DNA of 64,000 bases from Ascaphus truei. Its lineage: Eukaryota; Chordata; Amphibia; Anura; Ascaphidae. Within the stretch, counting starts at the first letter, position 1, and every line of letters starts with the position of its first letter. Of this stretch, positions 9,381-20,732 are shown piece after piece. The stretch is from contig CM071569.1 of NCBI GenBank assembly GCA_036426205.1, positions 3,118,559-3,182,558 of the forward strand. The letters run 5' to 3'. The notes below the pieces were generated by a model. The model worked only from the letters and a program-made list of their open reading frames with translations, was not told where the DNA came from and did not search any database. Position numbers and translations under genes: made by a program.

Positions 9381-10693
9381 ATAAAGTTCTGCCAGAATAA
9401 AATGTACACTATTAATCTGTTTGTTTGCCTACAAGTTATGGCACGAAGTTTGGTTTAACAAGGCCGCTGGCACCTAGGAGCACCGAGCAGCAAAAGTGGA
9501 CTTCACATTGCCACAGCACCACCTACTCAATAAGGGACATTTACACGCTGCCCCACGGTTTCAAGCCAAGCCTGGGAAAAAAAAAAAGAAACCTACCTGC
9601 AATGCTGGTGATTCTGGCTGCCCCGCAACCCGGAAGAGGCGCGTGGCACGCACCAAAGGAAGATGGCGGCATCGTAACTCATGGCGGGATGAAATCTGCA
9701 CGGCCGGAAGAAGAAGAGCCCAGCGCGGGAAGACGTCCGCTCCCATCGACATCCGGCGGCTAAAGACCAAAGACCGGAAGGACGTCACCGGATATGGCCG
9801 CGCGGCCATCTTGGTAGAGGCGACCGGCTGGGGAAGTGAAGAGCCACGTCACTCAGAAGCGCCAAACCCGCAGCAAGACCCGGAAAAGCAGTTATCCCGG
9901 ACAAATCGCAGGGGCATAAGACCCACACATAGCCCGGGCAGGCAGCGACAGCACTCCAAGGGAGGTAGGGAGAGGGAGAATACCCAGCGTAGGTAGGGTA
10001 GGTAGGGTAGGCCCCAATAGTTCCACACAGAGGACACAGAGCAGCCAAAGGGGTGCATGAACACTGGGACACACACACCGGAAGGAAGAGTCCCAGCAAG
10101 AGAACGTGTAGAGGGAGGGGAGTACATTACCCACAGGCCCATGTAGGTAACAAGTAATAGAGAGACCCCCACAGAGGGCAGGAACATAGAAGTAGGAAGA
10201 GTACCCCACACAGATAAGTCACACTCACAACAACGCTGCCTGCGGTCCTAGGGATGCTGAACGGTCGTATTGACTACGAAGATTTGCCATTAACCATGTT
10301 TTAAAAACGGTGGGGGGGAGGGTGCTTGCCCCTTTGCCGTCGGCATGAGTCTCCTCATGGATACTTGGGGGTTAGACCCCAAGGGACCCATGAAAGACCC
10401 CGGTGGGCCGGTGAAAACGGGTCAAGCTCAGCCTGACATGGTCAGAGGTGGGCCCACCCGAACCGGAACCCCACGAGGGGCAGTTCAGGCGTCCAGGGGG
10501 ACTCGGTCCCCTGATGTCGCCGAAAGTTACCAAGGTTTATTTGTTGTCTCCCCCATGTCCCCAATGTGTGTACCCCAATGTTTCTCTCCTATACAGACGA
10601 GCAATATCCAAAGCAGTCCACTGAACCATACGTTGAAACACAACATGACCCGGATAGCAAGAGGTAACGCAGCATTCCATAGTGACAACATCA
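9381..10693 (+). other. inter-ORF region of LINE copy 1
   Basis: This 1.3-kb spacer has no continuous conserved frame. It is partly GC-rich, with AAGATGGCGGC near 9660, ATATGGCCGCGCGGCCAT near 9793 (palindromic) and a short GTAGG/TAGGG repeat near 9990-10010. Copy 2 has a comparable spacer of about 1.1 kb. Mammalian L1 has a spacer of only tens of bases, so this may hold a second promoter or a translation element for ORF2. Confidence 0.5.
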
Positions 10694-13600
10694 ATGGGTA
10701 AGGATTTCACCATCCTATCGCACAACATAAAAGGTTTTAATAGCCCCCTAAAAAGGAAAATAGCATTTACTGACTACCGACGACAAGACCCCGACATAAT
10801 ACTACTCCAAGAGACCCACTTCTCAAAGACCAGTTCCCCTAAATATCTAGACACCAGATATAGAACATGGCTCTCTGCATCAGCCAATGTTAAAAAGAGA
10901 GGGGTAGCAACCTTGTTACACAACCGCCTGGCGTTTAACACAACTCTAACAAAAAAAGACAAGAACGGGCGTTTCTTAATAATAGTAGGCAACCCCTCAC
11001 AATAGCCAATGTCTACGCTCCCAACGAAGGGGCTGATACCTTCTTTACAAAATTCTTTACAACTCTACATAGAGTGGCACAAGGCGGGGTGATACTAGGT
11101 GGGGATTTCAACCTCACTCTAGATCCGAAAGCCGACAGGTGCACGCCCAGAATACCGAAACACACACAAAGCAGAGCAATCTGGACCCAAGGTCTCAAGA
11201 CAAACAGACTGGTAGATATCTGGCGGGAACAACACCCGGGAGAGAAGGAGTACACATTCTATTCACATCCACATGACAGATACAGCAGGATAGACTACCT
11301 CTTTGTGTCCAATAGAATGGTTTCGCAGATCTCCCATACGGGCATCCATGATATTTCATGGTCAGATCATGCACCCATCGAGCTGCGGTGCACAGACTTC
11401 AGACTAGACAGACCAGGAGCGACATGGAAGCTAAACGAATCTCTGCTAAAAATCCCCGAAATTGAAACGGCAATAAGGGATAAAATCAGGGTCTATTTTG
11501 AGGAGAATGTCGGTAGTGTGACATCTCAATCCATCTTATGGGAGGCCCATAAGGCGACTCTCCGCGGGGAGCTCATAGGGATAGCAAGTAGGCGGAAAAA
11601 AGCAAGGGAAAATAAAATTAAGATTCTCCAATCAGAGCTAACAGCCCTCTCTGCCCTACACAAAAATAACAAACAAGCGCAGACCTTACAGGCCTGGCGC
11701 GACACTAAAACAAACCTAAATTTATTGATGTCCTCCCGAGCGGAGAAGGAGCTGACCTGGTCTAGGCGACGATACTATGAGAAAGCGAACAAGCCAGATA
11801 CCCCACTTGCCAATAAACTCAAAAATTGTAACCGTAATTTCCATATTCAAGCCATTCGAACCAAGAAAGGTGACCTTACTTCTGATCCCAAACAAATTGT
11901 AGAGGCATTTAAAAATTACTATGAGACCCTATATGATGGGGCGAAGGTCTCCCATTGTGAGAACACTCATAGGCAGCTGAGGACATTTCTAACGGAGGCA
12001 AAACTACCCAGCCTGAGCAGATTGGAAAGGGAGGCATTACAGGTAGACTTCTCAGGTGAGGAAATATCAGAGGTAATAAAAGCACTAAAGCCGTCCAAGG
12101 CCCCAGGCCCAGATGGCTTCTCTAACCTGTACTATAAAAAATTTAGGAAAACATTAGTGCCTCACCTGGCCCAACTATTCAACTCATTCTTAGATGGTGC
12201 CCCTATCCCTGGCCAAATGCTCCAAGCGTCTATAACAGTGATCCCCAAACCAGGAAAGGACCCAGCGGATTGCAAAACCTACCGGCCTATATCTCTCATC
12301 AATTCAGACACCAAAATCTTCTCCAAATTGCTAGCTAACCGTCTGAATTTAGTCATGCCGAAGCTGGTCCACCCAGATCAAGTAGGGTTCATATGCGGGA
12401 GGCAAGCTACAGACAATACCAGACGGATAATAGATTTAATTGATTTGGCACATAGAAAACACATCCCGTCTATGGCATTGAGTCTGGACGCTGAAAAGGC
12501 CTTCGACCGCATTGATTGGCCCTATCTCACAGAGACGCTGGGGATGTTCGGCATAGGGGGGAGAATATTGGGAGCTATTCTGGCTCTTTACAGGGAACCG
12601 ATGGCGAAGGTCAGACACCAGGGCTTCCTGTCGGATGACTTTCCTATAAAGAGCGGCACCAGACAGGGATGCCCCCTGTCCCCACTCATTTTTGCATTAT
12701 GCATAGAACCCCTAGCGGCACACATCCGCAACTCCCCCGATATAACAGGCATACAGATTAAGGATCAGTCACACAAAGTGGCCCTGTATGCAGATGACAT
12801 TATACTAATGTTATCCAAACCCCTTACCTCTCTGCCAAATGTCTTCAGTCTGCTAGATAATTTTAATAAGATTTCGGGATTCAAAATCAATCAGACAAAA
12901 TCAGAAGCACTAAATATCAACCTGCCAAAGGTCACAGAAAAATTGATTGAACTGAATTTTAATTTCAAATGGCAAGCCTCCTCCATAAAATATCTAGGTA
13001 TCTATATAACCAAAAACTACGACGCCCTCTACAAAGCCAACTACCCCAGGCTAATTAGGACTCTGAAGGAGGATCTACGGATCTGGTCAGGCCACACAAT
13101 TTCGTGGATCGGCAGGATCCAGTGCCTTAAGATGAATCTCCTCCCTCGAATCTTGTATCTGTTTCAGACCCTTCCGATACAAGTGATCAGAGACGACATC
13201 CTCCGTTTACAGTCCTCTATGGTGAAATTCGTATGGGGTAATAAAAAACCACGTATAAAAAATAGCATCCTTACAAGGCCAACAGTTAGAGGAGGTTTGG
13301 GGGTACCTTGCTTGATATCGTACTTCAAAGCGGCACAATTATCCCAAATTACTCAGTGGCACATGCAACCTAGCATACGGAGGTGGGTTGAGTTGGAAAA
13401 GGCTTGCTGTGACCCCGTAGAGATACAGGATCTAATTTGGCTACCCAAAAATATACAACAGACCTTAAGTGAACCGCTGGCCGCAGTGAAATGCTCTTTG
13501 GCTACTTGGGAGAACACCAAACATAAGTGTGCCCTGACAACCCAGAACACACTTATGACACCGATTACGGGGAACCCTGATTTCGCTCCGGGTATGTTAC

Positions 13601-14487
13601 GCAAGAACCTTGCGGTCTGGAAAGCAAAAGGTATTACTAGGCTACTACACCTGGAGAGACACCAAGTCTTCAAAACATTTGAACAAATTCGATCAGAAAC
13701 AGAGATGCCCAATTCCGAATTTTTTAGATACCTCCAGGTGCGAGCATTCTATATGAAAACTCCCAAACGCCCCAAGCGCACAAAGTTTGAGCAGCTGTGT
13801 TCCAGAGGCACGGACACATCGGGACTCACTTCTCGGATATACAGAGAGGTGGTCTGCCCTGGACAGGACGTTGACACTAAACTTAACTATAGAATTAAAT
13901 GGGAAACAGACTTAGGGGAGACGCTAGAAGACAAAGACTGGTCCACAATAGTACTGGCAGCAGCGAAAAGCTCTATATGCACCACCTTGAAGGAGAATGC
14001 ATATAAAGTCCTAATGAGGTGGTATCTCACCCCAACACGATTAGCAAAGTTTGTCAAAGGTTACCCTCCATTGTGCCCAAAACAATGTGGGGAACAGGCA
14101 GACTTGCTTCACATGCTGTGGAGTTGCCCAAAAGTGGCTCCTCTATGGGAGGAAATCCAGGATTGGCTAACGAGTATTCTCGGACGACCGGTCCCCCTGG
14201 ACCCTTGGCTGTTCCTGCTAGGCAGGCGCACTCGGGGAATAGGCAGACCGGCGCAAAAACTGATTGCACACTTTGCAACAGCCATGAGGTGCGAACTCGC
14301 AGCTTTGTGGAAGCTCCCAGACTTACCCACAATTACAAAAATTCGGAACAGAATCTGGTATATTTGCCGGATGGAACAGTTGACGAGTCTGGTCAACGAC
14401 ACCGGCATAAATTTTTTGAAAATTTGGACCAAGTGGCTGGACCACTCGGACATCCCGGGGGTGGATGCCACCACCATCATGCCATAA
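10694..14487 (+). pseudogene. L1/Tx1-type ORF2 (endonuclease-reverse transcriptase), frameshifted
   Basis: The start is ATG at 10694 (MGKDFTILSHNIKGFNSP). Endonuclease motifs: SHNIKGFN, LLQETHF, GGDFNLTLD, YSRIDYLFVS and SDHAPIE. The RT follows: KAPGPDGF, YRPISLINSDTKIFSKLLA, QVGF, LDAEKAFDRIDW, GTRQGCPLSPLIFAL and YADD (12787-12798). Near the C-terminus is a zinc knuckle C-x3-C-x7-H-x4-C (about 14072-14131). One frameshift at about 11000 separates the first 104 codons from the rest; after it the frame is open for over 1,100 codons. The enzyme nicks DNA and copies LINE RNA. Apart from the frameshift all catalytic motifs look intact. Confidence 0.9.
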
Positions 14488-14858
14488 TATAAATAGATGC
14501 ATTCTCCTATGAGGAACCAGTTCAGACGACGTGTAAAAAGGGAACAGGTAGGGCAGACGGTAAGTAGAACGCCCACAGGTACAAGCTGCCCCTTTGAGTA
14601 TAGACAAGAATGGATTCGGTGAACACAGAGAAGACAATGAGCTCGCCCCCCTCCCCCCATCCCTCCCCCCCCCCTTTTTCTGTGTCCGTCTGGTTTGTTA
14701 GGTTCGTGAGTGAGTCTACCCGGTATGTCTGTGTTAAAACGGAGGACGGCGGAAAAAAGAAAAATTGGGTTATGGTACAATAAAGAAAGATAGCGGGTTG
14801 GTAGACACTGTATGCAATGTATTGTAATCCAATAATAAAAACCTTTTTGTGGAAAAAA
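14488..14858 (+). other. LINE copy 1 3' UTR and poly(A)
   Basis: It contains a C-rich/G-poor tract near 14645-14675, an AATAAA at 14834-14839 and a terminal A-run that merges with the target duplication. Confidence 0.75.
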
Positions 14859-14874
14859 AAAAAGAGCAGTTTGC
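14859..14874. repeat. target-site duplication, right, LINE copy 1
   Basis: AAAAAGAGCAGTTTGC, identical to 8257-8272. Confidence 0.9.
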
Positions 14875-14907
14875 AAGGTAGATACTTGTTTTTCCACACT
14901 TCCCATA

Positions 14908-15679
14908 TGTAACCATGCTGTAAAATGGCTGCAGTCATCTCTCCTGCTGACAGTAAGGCCTGGTAAGTTATGGGCATGCCAGCAGTAATCATGGAGGTTT
15001 GCCCTCACACCCTGGTGAGGTGCCCTATGTATGGATGGGAGTGGTCACAGGTTCTGACTCCCTGGTTGGTGATGTCAGAGTTGTGTCAGCCCCAGAGGAT
15101 ACATAAGGCACAGCACTGATCAAAACTTAGTTCAGAGATTGTTGCTAAGTAGTTGGAGGAGTTCAGAGTTGGTACACTACAGGACTAAAGAGACTGTGAC
15201 CAGGGACCTGGCGCAGAGTAGATATCCCTACGGGGATAGGGAATCCCTACATTAGGAGGACAATACCTTTCAAAGGGAAGTATGGTGAACAATGGAGGGC
15301 TAATTACACCCATTGTGGAGGGCAGCTGGCCCACCGTACTAATAAAGATGACTCTGATAAAAGATACCCTCGTGTGTAAGTGTGGAGTAATTACACAGGG
15401 GGCTGCACCACAGAGGAGTTCCTCACCAGGACCATCCACAAGCGGACGCTGGGATCCTGATGAGGTGGAGGCGCTGCACTGGATATAGGTAGGACTCAAG
15501 CACACTACCTCAGCTGCCTGTCTGGGTTGGCAATCCCCAATACAACATCATGCGGGAGACTCAGGAGTCCTGTTGCCAACAGGTGCACCACCAGACATCA
15601 CACTGTAATGGGGACTGGTTAGACCACAGGGGCCAATCTGAGATTGGGTGGGTCAGGCCAGTCCAGAAAATCCGTTACA
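14908..15679 (+). repeat. solo LTR, copy 2, with CATA duplication
   Basis: Starts TGTAACC and ends CCGTTACA, flanked by CATA at 14904-14907 and 15680-15683. AATAAA is at 15341-15346. It shares blocks with copy 1 across most of its length. TG...CA ends plus a 4-bp duplication identify an LTR retroelement or endogenous retrovirus family. There is no internal region, so this is a recombined solo LTR. Confidence 0.85.
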
Positions 15680-15683
15680 CATA

Positions 15684-18033
15684 TATGAAGGTTTGATAAG
15701 TATCACGAATCCTTGCATAGATCTTGTAAAGGGACTTCTTTACAGTAACTTGTTCCTTACTTCGGCATATATAGGAAGTATCTGGCACACGTCTCAAATG
15801 AACAGAGGGAACTCAGCTGCCAGTGAAGGGATGTCCTGAGAGGTCCCAGTAAATTCGCATGAAGATATAAGAAATCCAGGCACACAGGCTTCTCTTTAAG
15901 AGGTTTTAATCAGCTTTATCAAGGTGAGGGAGCTTCGGAACAGGACTAATCTAATGTACCAAATTTCTTTGAAGACCAGGTTGATGTCATTCTCCACATC
16001 ATGATTGTTTTGTGGAGCACATCATTTGTATTTGGGCTTGCTCTTACTTAAATCGATTATTGTATAATTCCCAATGTGTATCTTTTATGGATCTAGCACC
16101 ATCTCTTTTGAATCAGAGGAAACGAAAGATGCTTTCAATGTGAGTTGTCTAAATATGCCCAACCATTTAAAATAACCATAAATAAATATTAAAAATGTGT
16201 AATTATTCAACTGTTGTCATTTAAAAGCACAGGAAAAAGGCTATTGAAAAAAGCAGTGCCTTACCAGCCTCTTTGGTAGGGTATGGGGGTGTGGTTAGTT
16301 TGAGGCATATATTAACCCCTAAGTAGCCCTTAGTAATCAGCTACTGTAGTCATTGATTGCCTATGGCTAGCTGACCACTTGGGCTACTACAGGGGCAATA
16401 TTCTACAATGTAGAAAATCATTGAAATACCTGTAACTCTTATTTACTATTATAACTATCCACTTTCTAATAAGCCATAGCAAAACTCCAAGGTTAGATCT
16501 AACTTATTTAACAAAATGTTACTCAGCTGCGTTAATATTAACAGGGTTTAGTGGATAGGATTTGCTTTTGATAACAGCTAAAGCTTAGTATATAAAGACC
16601 ATATAATTGTCACTACTATATAATTCTCTGCCCAATCAACTACCGTACTCCATCAACTGTTCCACTTTTTCCTCTTTATAGACTGACATGAAAGTATATA
16701 ACTATGTTAGTCTTCATACACATGGCCCTCCATTGTTGGCTGGTAAAATGTTCTTCTGTTATCGGGTTACAATATTCTATTATTCTATTGCCGTTTGCAT
16801 TTCAGATTCAAGACGTTTATTGTTTCTGTGCTTAGAAAAGCAGAAATGCAAACACACACTTAGCTGTTCCTAGGGAGGGCGAATGCAATTGTTCATTGTC
16901 CCTTTACTTCACCTGCAGGCTAGTTCTGTCTGCAAGAGGCACATCTAGGTCAGCACAACTGCTGCTTCATGCTGGAGGAAAAATTATACTCCTCTGCAAT
17001 ACTGCTCCGTGTGTATATCATTCTTCTGTTAGATAAGTAGATTCCACTAAGACAAAAAGCTTAGGCACTGGATTTGTCTGGTTACCTGTTCTATGTGGTC
17101 TGAGCAACCACAGTGCTGCCCTTTAGCAAAGAGTTCTTGCAATACCAATGAGTAATACAGTATAATGCAGACATTTCACTTCATCACAAATACTATATCC
17201 TGGGGAGATAACAGCTCTGTTTACTGAATAAAGCAAACCAGTGCAGCATGGAGTGTGCTCCTGGATGTTTTTGAAGAATCTATAAATATTGGTATTCAAT
17301 ACAGTATGTTTTAGGAATATAAACTCTGCAAATATAGCTGTACACTAACATGTATGTTTTGTTAATGGTACATGTGGTCATACTGGGCAACTAGTTTTCA
17401 GACTAATGCATATGAAACAGACAGGTGCAGTGGGACGTATCTCTCACTGTCTAGCATGCCAGTTGTCGGTGTCCCCCTGCTTTTGACACCTTTTACAGGT
17501 GCTGGAGGTAGCCAAGTACTCTTGGAAGTTCCTTATCATATTCTCATGTGTTCTAGGAATTATTACACGTGGGACCAAATGTTTAGCTTTTGAGTGGCTG
17601 CCTTGGGTGCTTTTGGTCTGGATCAGATATTAATAGACTGCACTGCAACAGGTGGTACCTAACTGGTTAAATTATCTAATGGTTTAAACTAGATTTAGTT
17701 AAAGGGGTTACATTAGAAGTAGCGAAAGTTTAGTATATAATGGGTTGCAGATGCATGTAATATAGCTATGAAGATTCAGAAGAAGAGCCTTTGAGCATAT
17801 ATCCACTACCATGCTCAAGCAGGAATGACATGCAGTGGCATCACACTTGCACACAGGCAACATGCTACTTGTTGGTGCTACTTCAATACAGGAAGCAACG
17901 GAAGCCGTTACTTTTTTTATGCTGTCATGATATGTTTTACAATGAGTTGTACAAACTTCCGTAAGGGGAGAGAGGGAAGGAGAGAGGGGTCTGGTGGCTA
18001 GTATATACCTCCAAGGGATATCTATTTCAGACA
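15684..18033. other. unannotated stretch
   Basis: AT-rich DNA without a convincing gene, RNA or repeat boundary that I can define. Short frames of 60-108 codons show no known motif. A segment near 15895-15935 resembles fragments of the short repeats seen elsewhere. Confidence 0.5.
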
Positions 18034-18351
18034 CTAAAATATCATGCTTCTTCTGCAGAATTCCTGAACCTCTGCAGCAGATCGCTCATCATTTTCGAGG
18101 CTGAACTCATACCCCACCTGGATCATTTCATTGTAAAACTTAGGAATATAATAAAGATTTAAAAGTGGAGATGCAACTGGCAACTTGGTCATAGAAAGAT
18201 TGGCAATGTCGGGTGAATTTGTAATGTTCAATTGTAACCCCCCTGTACAAGGCACGTGTACACGTGTATCACCACAGACAGACAGGGACACATTGGAAGG
18301 AAAGTTGGACCTGATTTTTGACAGCTTAAACCAAATGGCAACAGAAATCAT
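18034..18351 (-). CDS. hypothetical ORF, unknown
   Basis: A 105-codon minus-strand frame starting at an ATG, with a composition that looks more protein-like than its neighbours (balanced charges, a Cys pair, segments such as LLNLYYIPKFYNEMIQVGYE and ENDERSAAEVQEF). I do not recognise a family. An acceptor-like CTCTCTCCTGCTACTGTGG-TCCTAG lies just upstream, so it could be an exon or the relic of one. There is no partner exon nearby that I can support, and chance remains possible. Confidence 0.22.
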   Translation of the reverse strand: MISVAIWFKLSKIRSNFPSNVSLSVCGDTRVHVPCTGGLQLNITNSPDIANLSMTKLPVASPLLNLYYIPKFYNEMIQVGYEFSLENDERSAAEVQEFCRRSMIF

Positions 18352-18909
18352 GGGTCTATTCTAGGACCACAGTAGCAGGAGAGAGCAAGACATCTTGAGG
18401 AACAATCCCATCCACTGTCTCTCCCTGCCATACTCAAATGATACCACCTAGTACCAAGACAGGGAGGAAATTGTGGCAACGAGCCCCCGTGATACAGGGA
18501 CAGACCTGCAGGAAAGTATCATCCAAGAGTAGTTACTGTATCTGTGCCTACTTTTCAAATCACCTCCGAATTGATATTTCCAGTTAATCTTCCAACACCA
18601 TGTGACCTTTGAGAAATATTCTCAGTGGTCCAAATAAGTCAACTTTTATGGCTGCAGGGGTAAAATTACAATTTCCAACAATTTGAGGAGAGCCATTTTA
18701 GCAAAACCGAAGAAGCAGTTTAAACTCACTGATGCACAATTCAAGACAATGAAAGACACAATTAATGTACTTTTTATGGCATCACAGGACTGTGGACTGG
18801 TGTAATTCGAGTGAAGAGTTGATTAATTGAATAAATACAGCCTAACAGGGTGCCTTCCATGTTTAAGTAGCTTTACAGTAAACCTTGGGTAGAAAGCTGG
18901 AGTCTAGCA

Positions 18910-19330
18910 CATAGCATGTTAATTCAGAGCAGACTCTGTTAATTAACCTTCTCAGCTGGCTCCTCCTTTACAAAGCCTGTACAGATGACCTGGACTGCTG
19001 AAGGGATCACTGGGGAGCTGTGTGTCTCTATTACCTGACACACATTGCTGTGGAGAGAAGCCTGCACACAGACTTCCAGATCCCAACCCCAGCCGAAGGT
19101 AACGGACATCCACTCTGTGATATATATTTGTTGTTGGTAAGGGGCTTTGCCCCAAACACGTAGACAGGGTCTATGCTGTTTAGTAGCTCCCTATTGGAGC
19201 TACTATATGTTGTTTTGTTTCCCTGTATCCCTGCTTTGGCTGGTGAAAGCTATTTATGTTCAGCAAGTTGTGGTGAATAAAAGCCTGTTTTATTTTCTCT
19301 TAGAAAGTCTCCTGTTCTAAAATAACCTCT
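18910..19330 (+). repeat. possible LTR or transposon end fragment
   Basis: A GC-richer island ending in GGTGAATAAAAGCCTG followed by a T-rich tract. It contains a perfect hairpin, TAGTAGCTCC and GGAGCTACTA around a five-base loop (about 19179-19203). The layout resembles the 3' part of an LTR, but I find no second copy in the window. Confidence 0.3.
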
Positions 19331-19458
19331 GCACACATCTCCTACATACAGTTTTAAAAAAAAGTTTTTAACTGAATAAATACAGTTTTAAAATAGTTTT
19401 TAATTCAGTCATCTTTTGTTGTCATTGTTAAATTCCGTTTTTTATCCTTGTTTTGCAG

Positions 19459-20105
19459 GTTTGGAAGGCTGATGAACATCAACAACACGTTTGGGTAGGA
19501 AACACATCCAGCGATACTGTAAGGTAAGGTAAATAATGCATCTATTTCTTCTCTAAATTACAAACTCAATATTATTTTAGATTTGAACATGTAAGAGAGA
19601 CAGAAAGAAGAAGATTTCGGTTGAAGACGATTGTATTATTTCAAAAAGTATTTGCATTATTTTAGTAATTGTTTAATCCTTGTTTCCATGCTTTTTTTTT
19701 ACAGATTCTCATCAAGCTTATGAACATCAAAAGCGATAATGAAGGTAATGTCTGTGTTCCATTCAATTGTCAATATCTGTACTTTGCGTGCTCAGAAATC
19801 CAATGACATGCATATGTGTTTCAACCAGGTTCCATAGAAACACGCTTGCGCTGAAATTTAAGACACACATAGGCGTTCTATAGTACAAGCATACCGAGAA
19901 TCTTCTTCTCAATTATTATTAAATAGCATTCTGACAATAATTTTACAGGATAAACTGTAAAAGAGACAGCCCAAAGAAGATGTTGGTTGAAGAAGATTGT
20001 ATATTTGGAAGAAGATTGAAGAAAATGTTCCACAAAGTCCTACTGTAGTTATTTGACTCAAAACTGTCATTTAATGTAAACTAATAAAAAAAAATGTCAA
20101 ACTTT
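19459..20105 (+). repeat. exon-like blocks with internal duplications
   Basis: Three blocks are bounded by splice-like signals: 19459-19523 (TTGTTTTGCAG before, GTAAGG after), 19705-19744 (T-run and ACAG before, GTAATG after) and 19949 on (TTTTACAG before), followed by AATAAA at 20082-20087. Blocks 1 and 2 share GATGAACATCAA-like sequence, and an AGAGACAG...GGTTGAAGA segment at 19591 recurs at 19957. No protein frame runs through. It could be a small non-coding transcript or a transposon relic. Confidence 0.3.
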
Positions 20106-20343
20106 AAAAATACTTTTTAGTCATCTGAAGGTTTTAGGGGATTAAGTGATGTGTTACATTTTAATAAATGAGATACATCATATGAAATTAATGAGAATAA
20201 GGCATGGGTTACATTGCATTTAGATTAAAAACACAATAGCACATTAGAGCTGCTCAGCAGTACTAAAACTGATGCTAACGTTCCATATTTTGCGGTCGTG
20301 GCGTATTTGTGGCTCAGTCGCGATCACCCTGCAAAATGTTATT

Positions 20344-20360
20344 GCCGTGGGTTTAGTCTT
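20344..20360. repeat. target-site duplication, LINE copy 2 (3' side)
   Basis: GCCGTGGGTTTAGTCTT, identical to 26983-26999. Confidence 0.9.
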
Positions 20361-20732
20361 TTTTTTTTTTTTTAACTTTCTTTTATTGGGTTTTTCAAAG
20401 ATAATACAATCCAATATCACATTGGTGTCATTTAGTCAACTTTATGACATACAACATCAAAACGAACATGGAAGGGGGAAGACGTGAAAGGGGATGGTGA
20501 GGGGGGGGGAGGGGAAGGGCATGTAACGAATAGAGATAGAGTATAGTCTCCTCCGTGTATTCCACTAAACCTGGCTCTTTTCTGCATGTTCTGAACTAAT
20601 CAAGCCACCACCACACCGAGTCCGACGATCAGGAAAAGGCGTAAATCTCCTCATTTTGTCCTAGATTTCGAGCTTTTTGTCAACCCTCCCGTGTGTCTGT
20701 TCCGTCATTGAAGGAAAGCCCACCTGCTACTA

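Larger units (their letters stand above)
8273..14858 (+). mobile_element. full-length L1/Tx1-type LINE, copy 1
   Basis: A complete 6.6-kb element: 5' UTR, ORF1 (coiled coil plus RNA-binding domain), a 1.3-kb inter-ORF region, ORF2 (endonuclease, RT, C-terminal zinc knuckle), 3' UTR and poly(A). It is bounded by perfect 16-bp duplications. The 5' terminus GGAGGCGCATGCGCG is shared with copy 2 at 26968-26982. It carries one in-frame stop in ORF1 and one frameshift in ORF2, so it is probably dead but fairly young. Assignment to the L1 superfamily rests on two ORFs, ORF1 type and an A-tail. Tx1-like placement is inferred from resemblance to frog elements. Confidence 0.9.

Noticed and set aside
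427..15679. LTR copies 1 and 2 as the two ends of one LTR retrotransposon
   Set aside because: The interval contains an L2 and a complete L1-type LINE with its own target duplication. Copy 2 has its own CATA duplication, and the two LTRs are clearly diverged.
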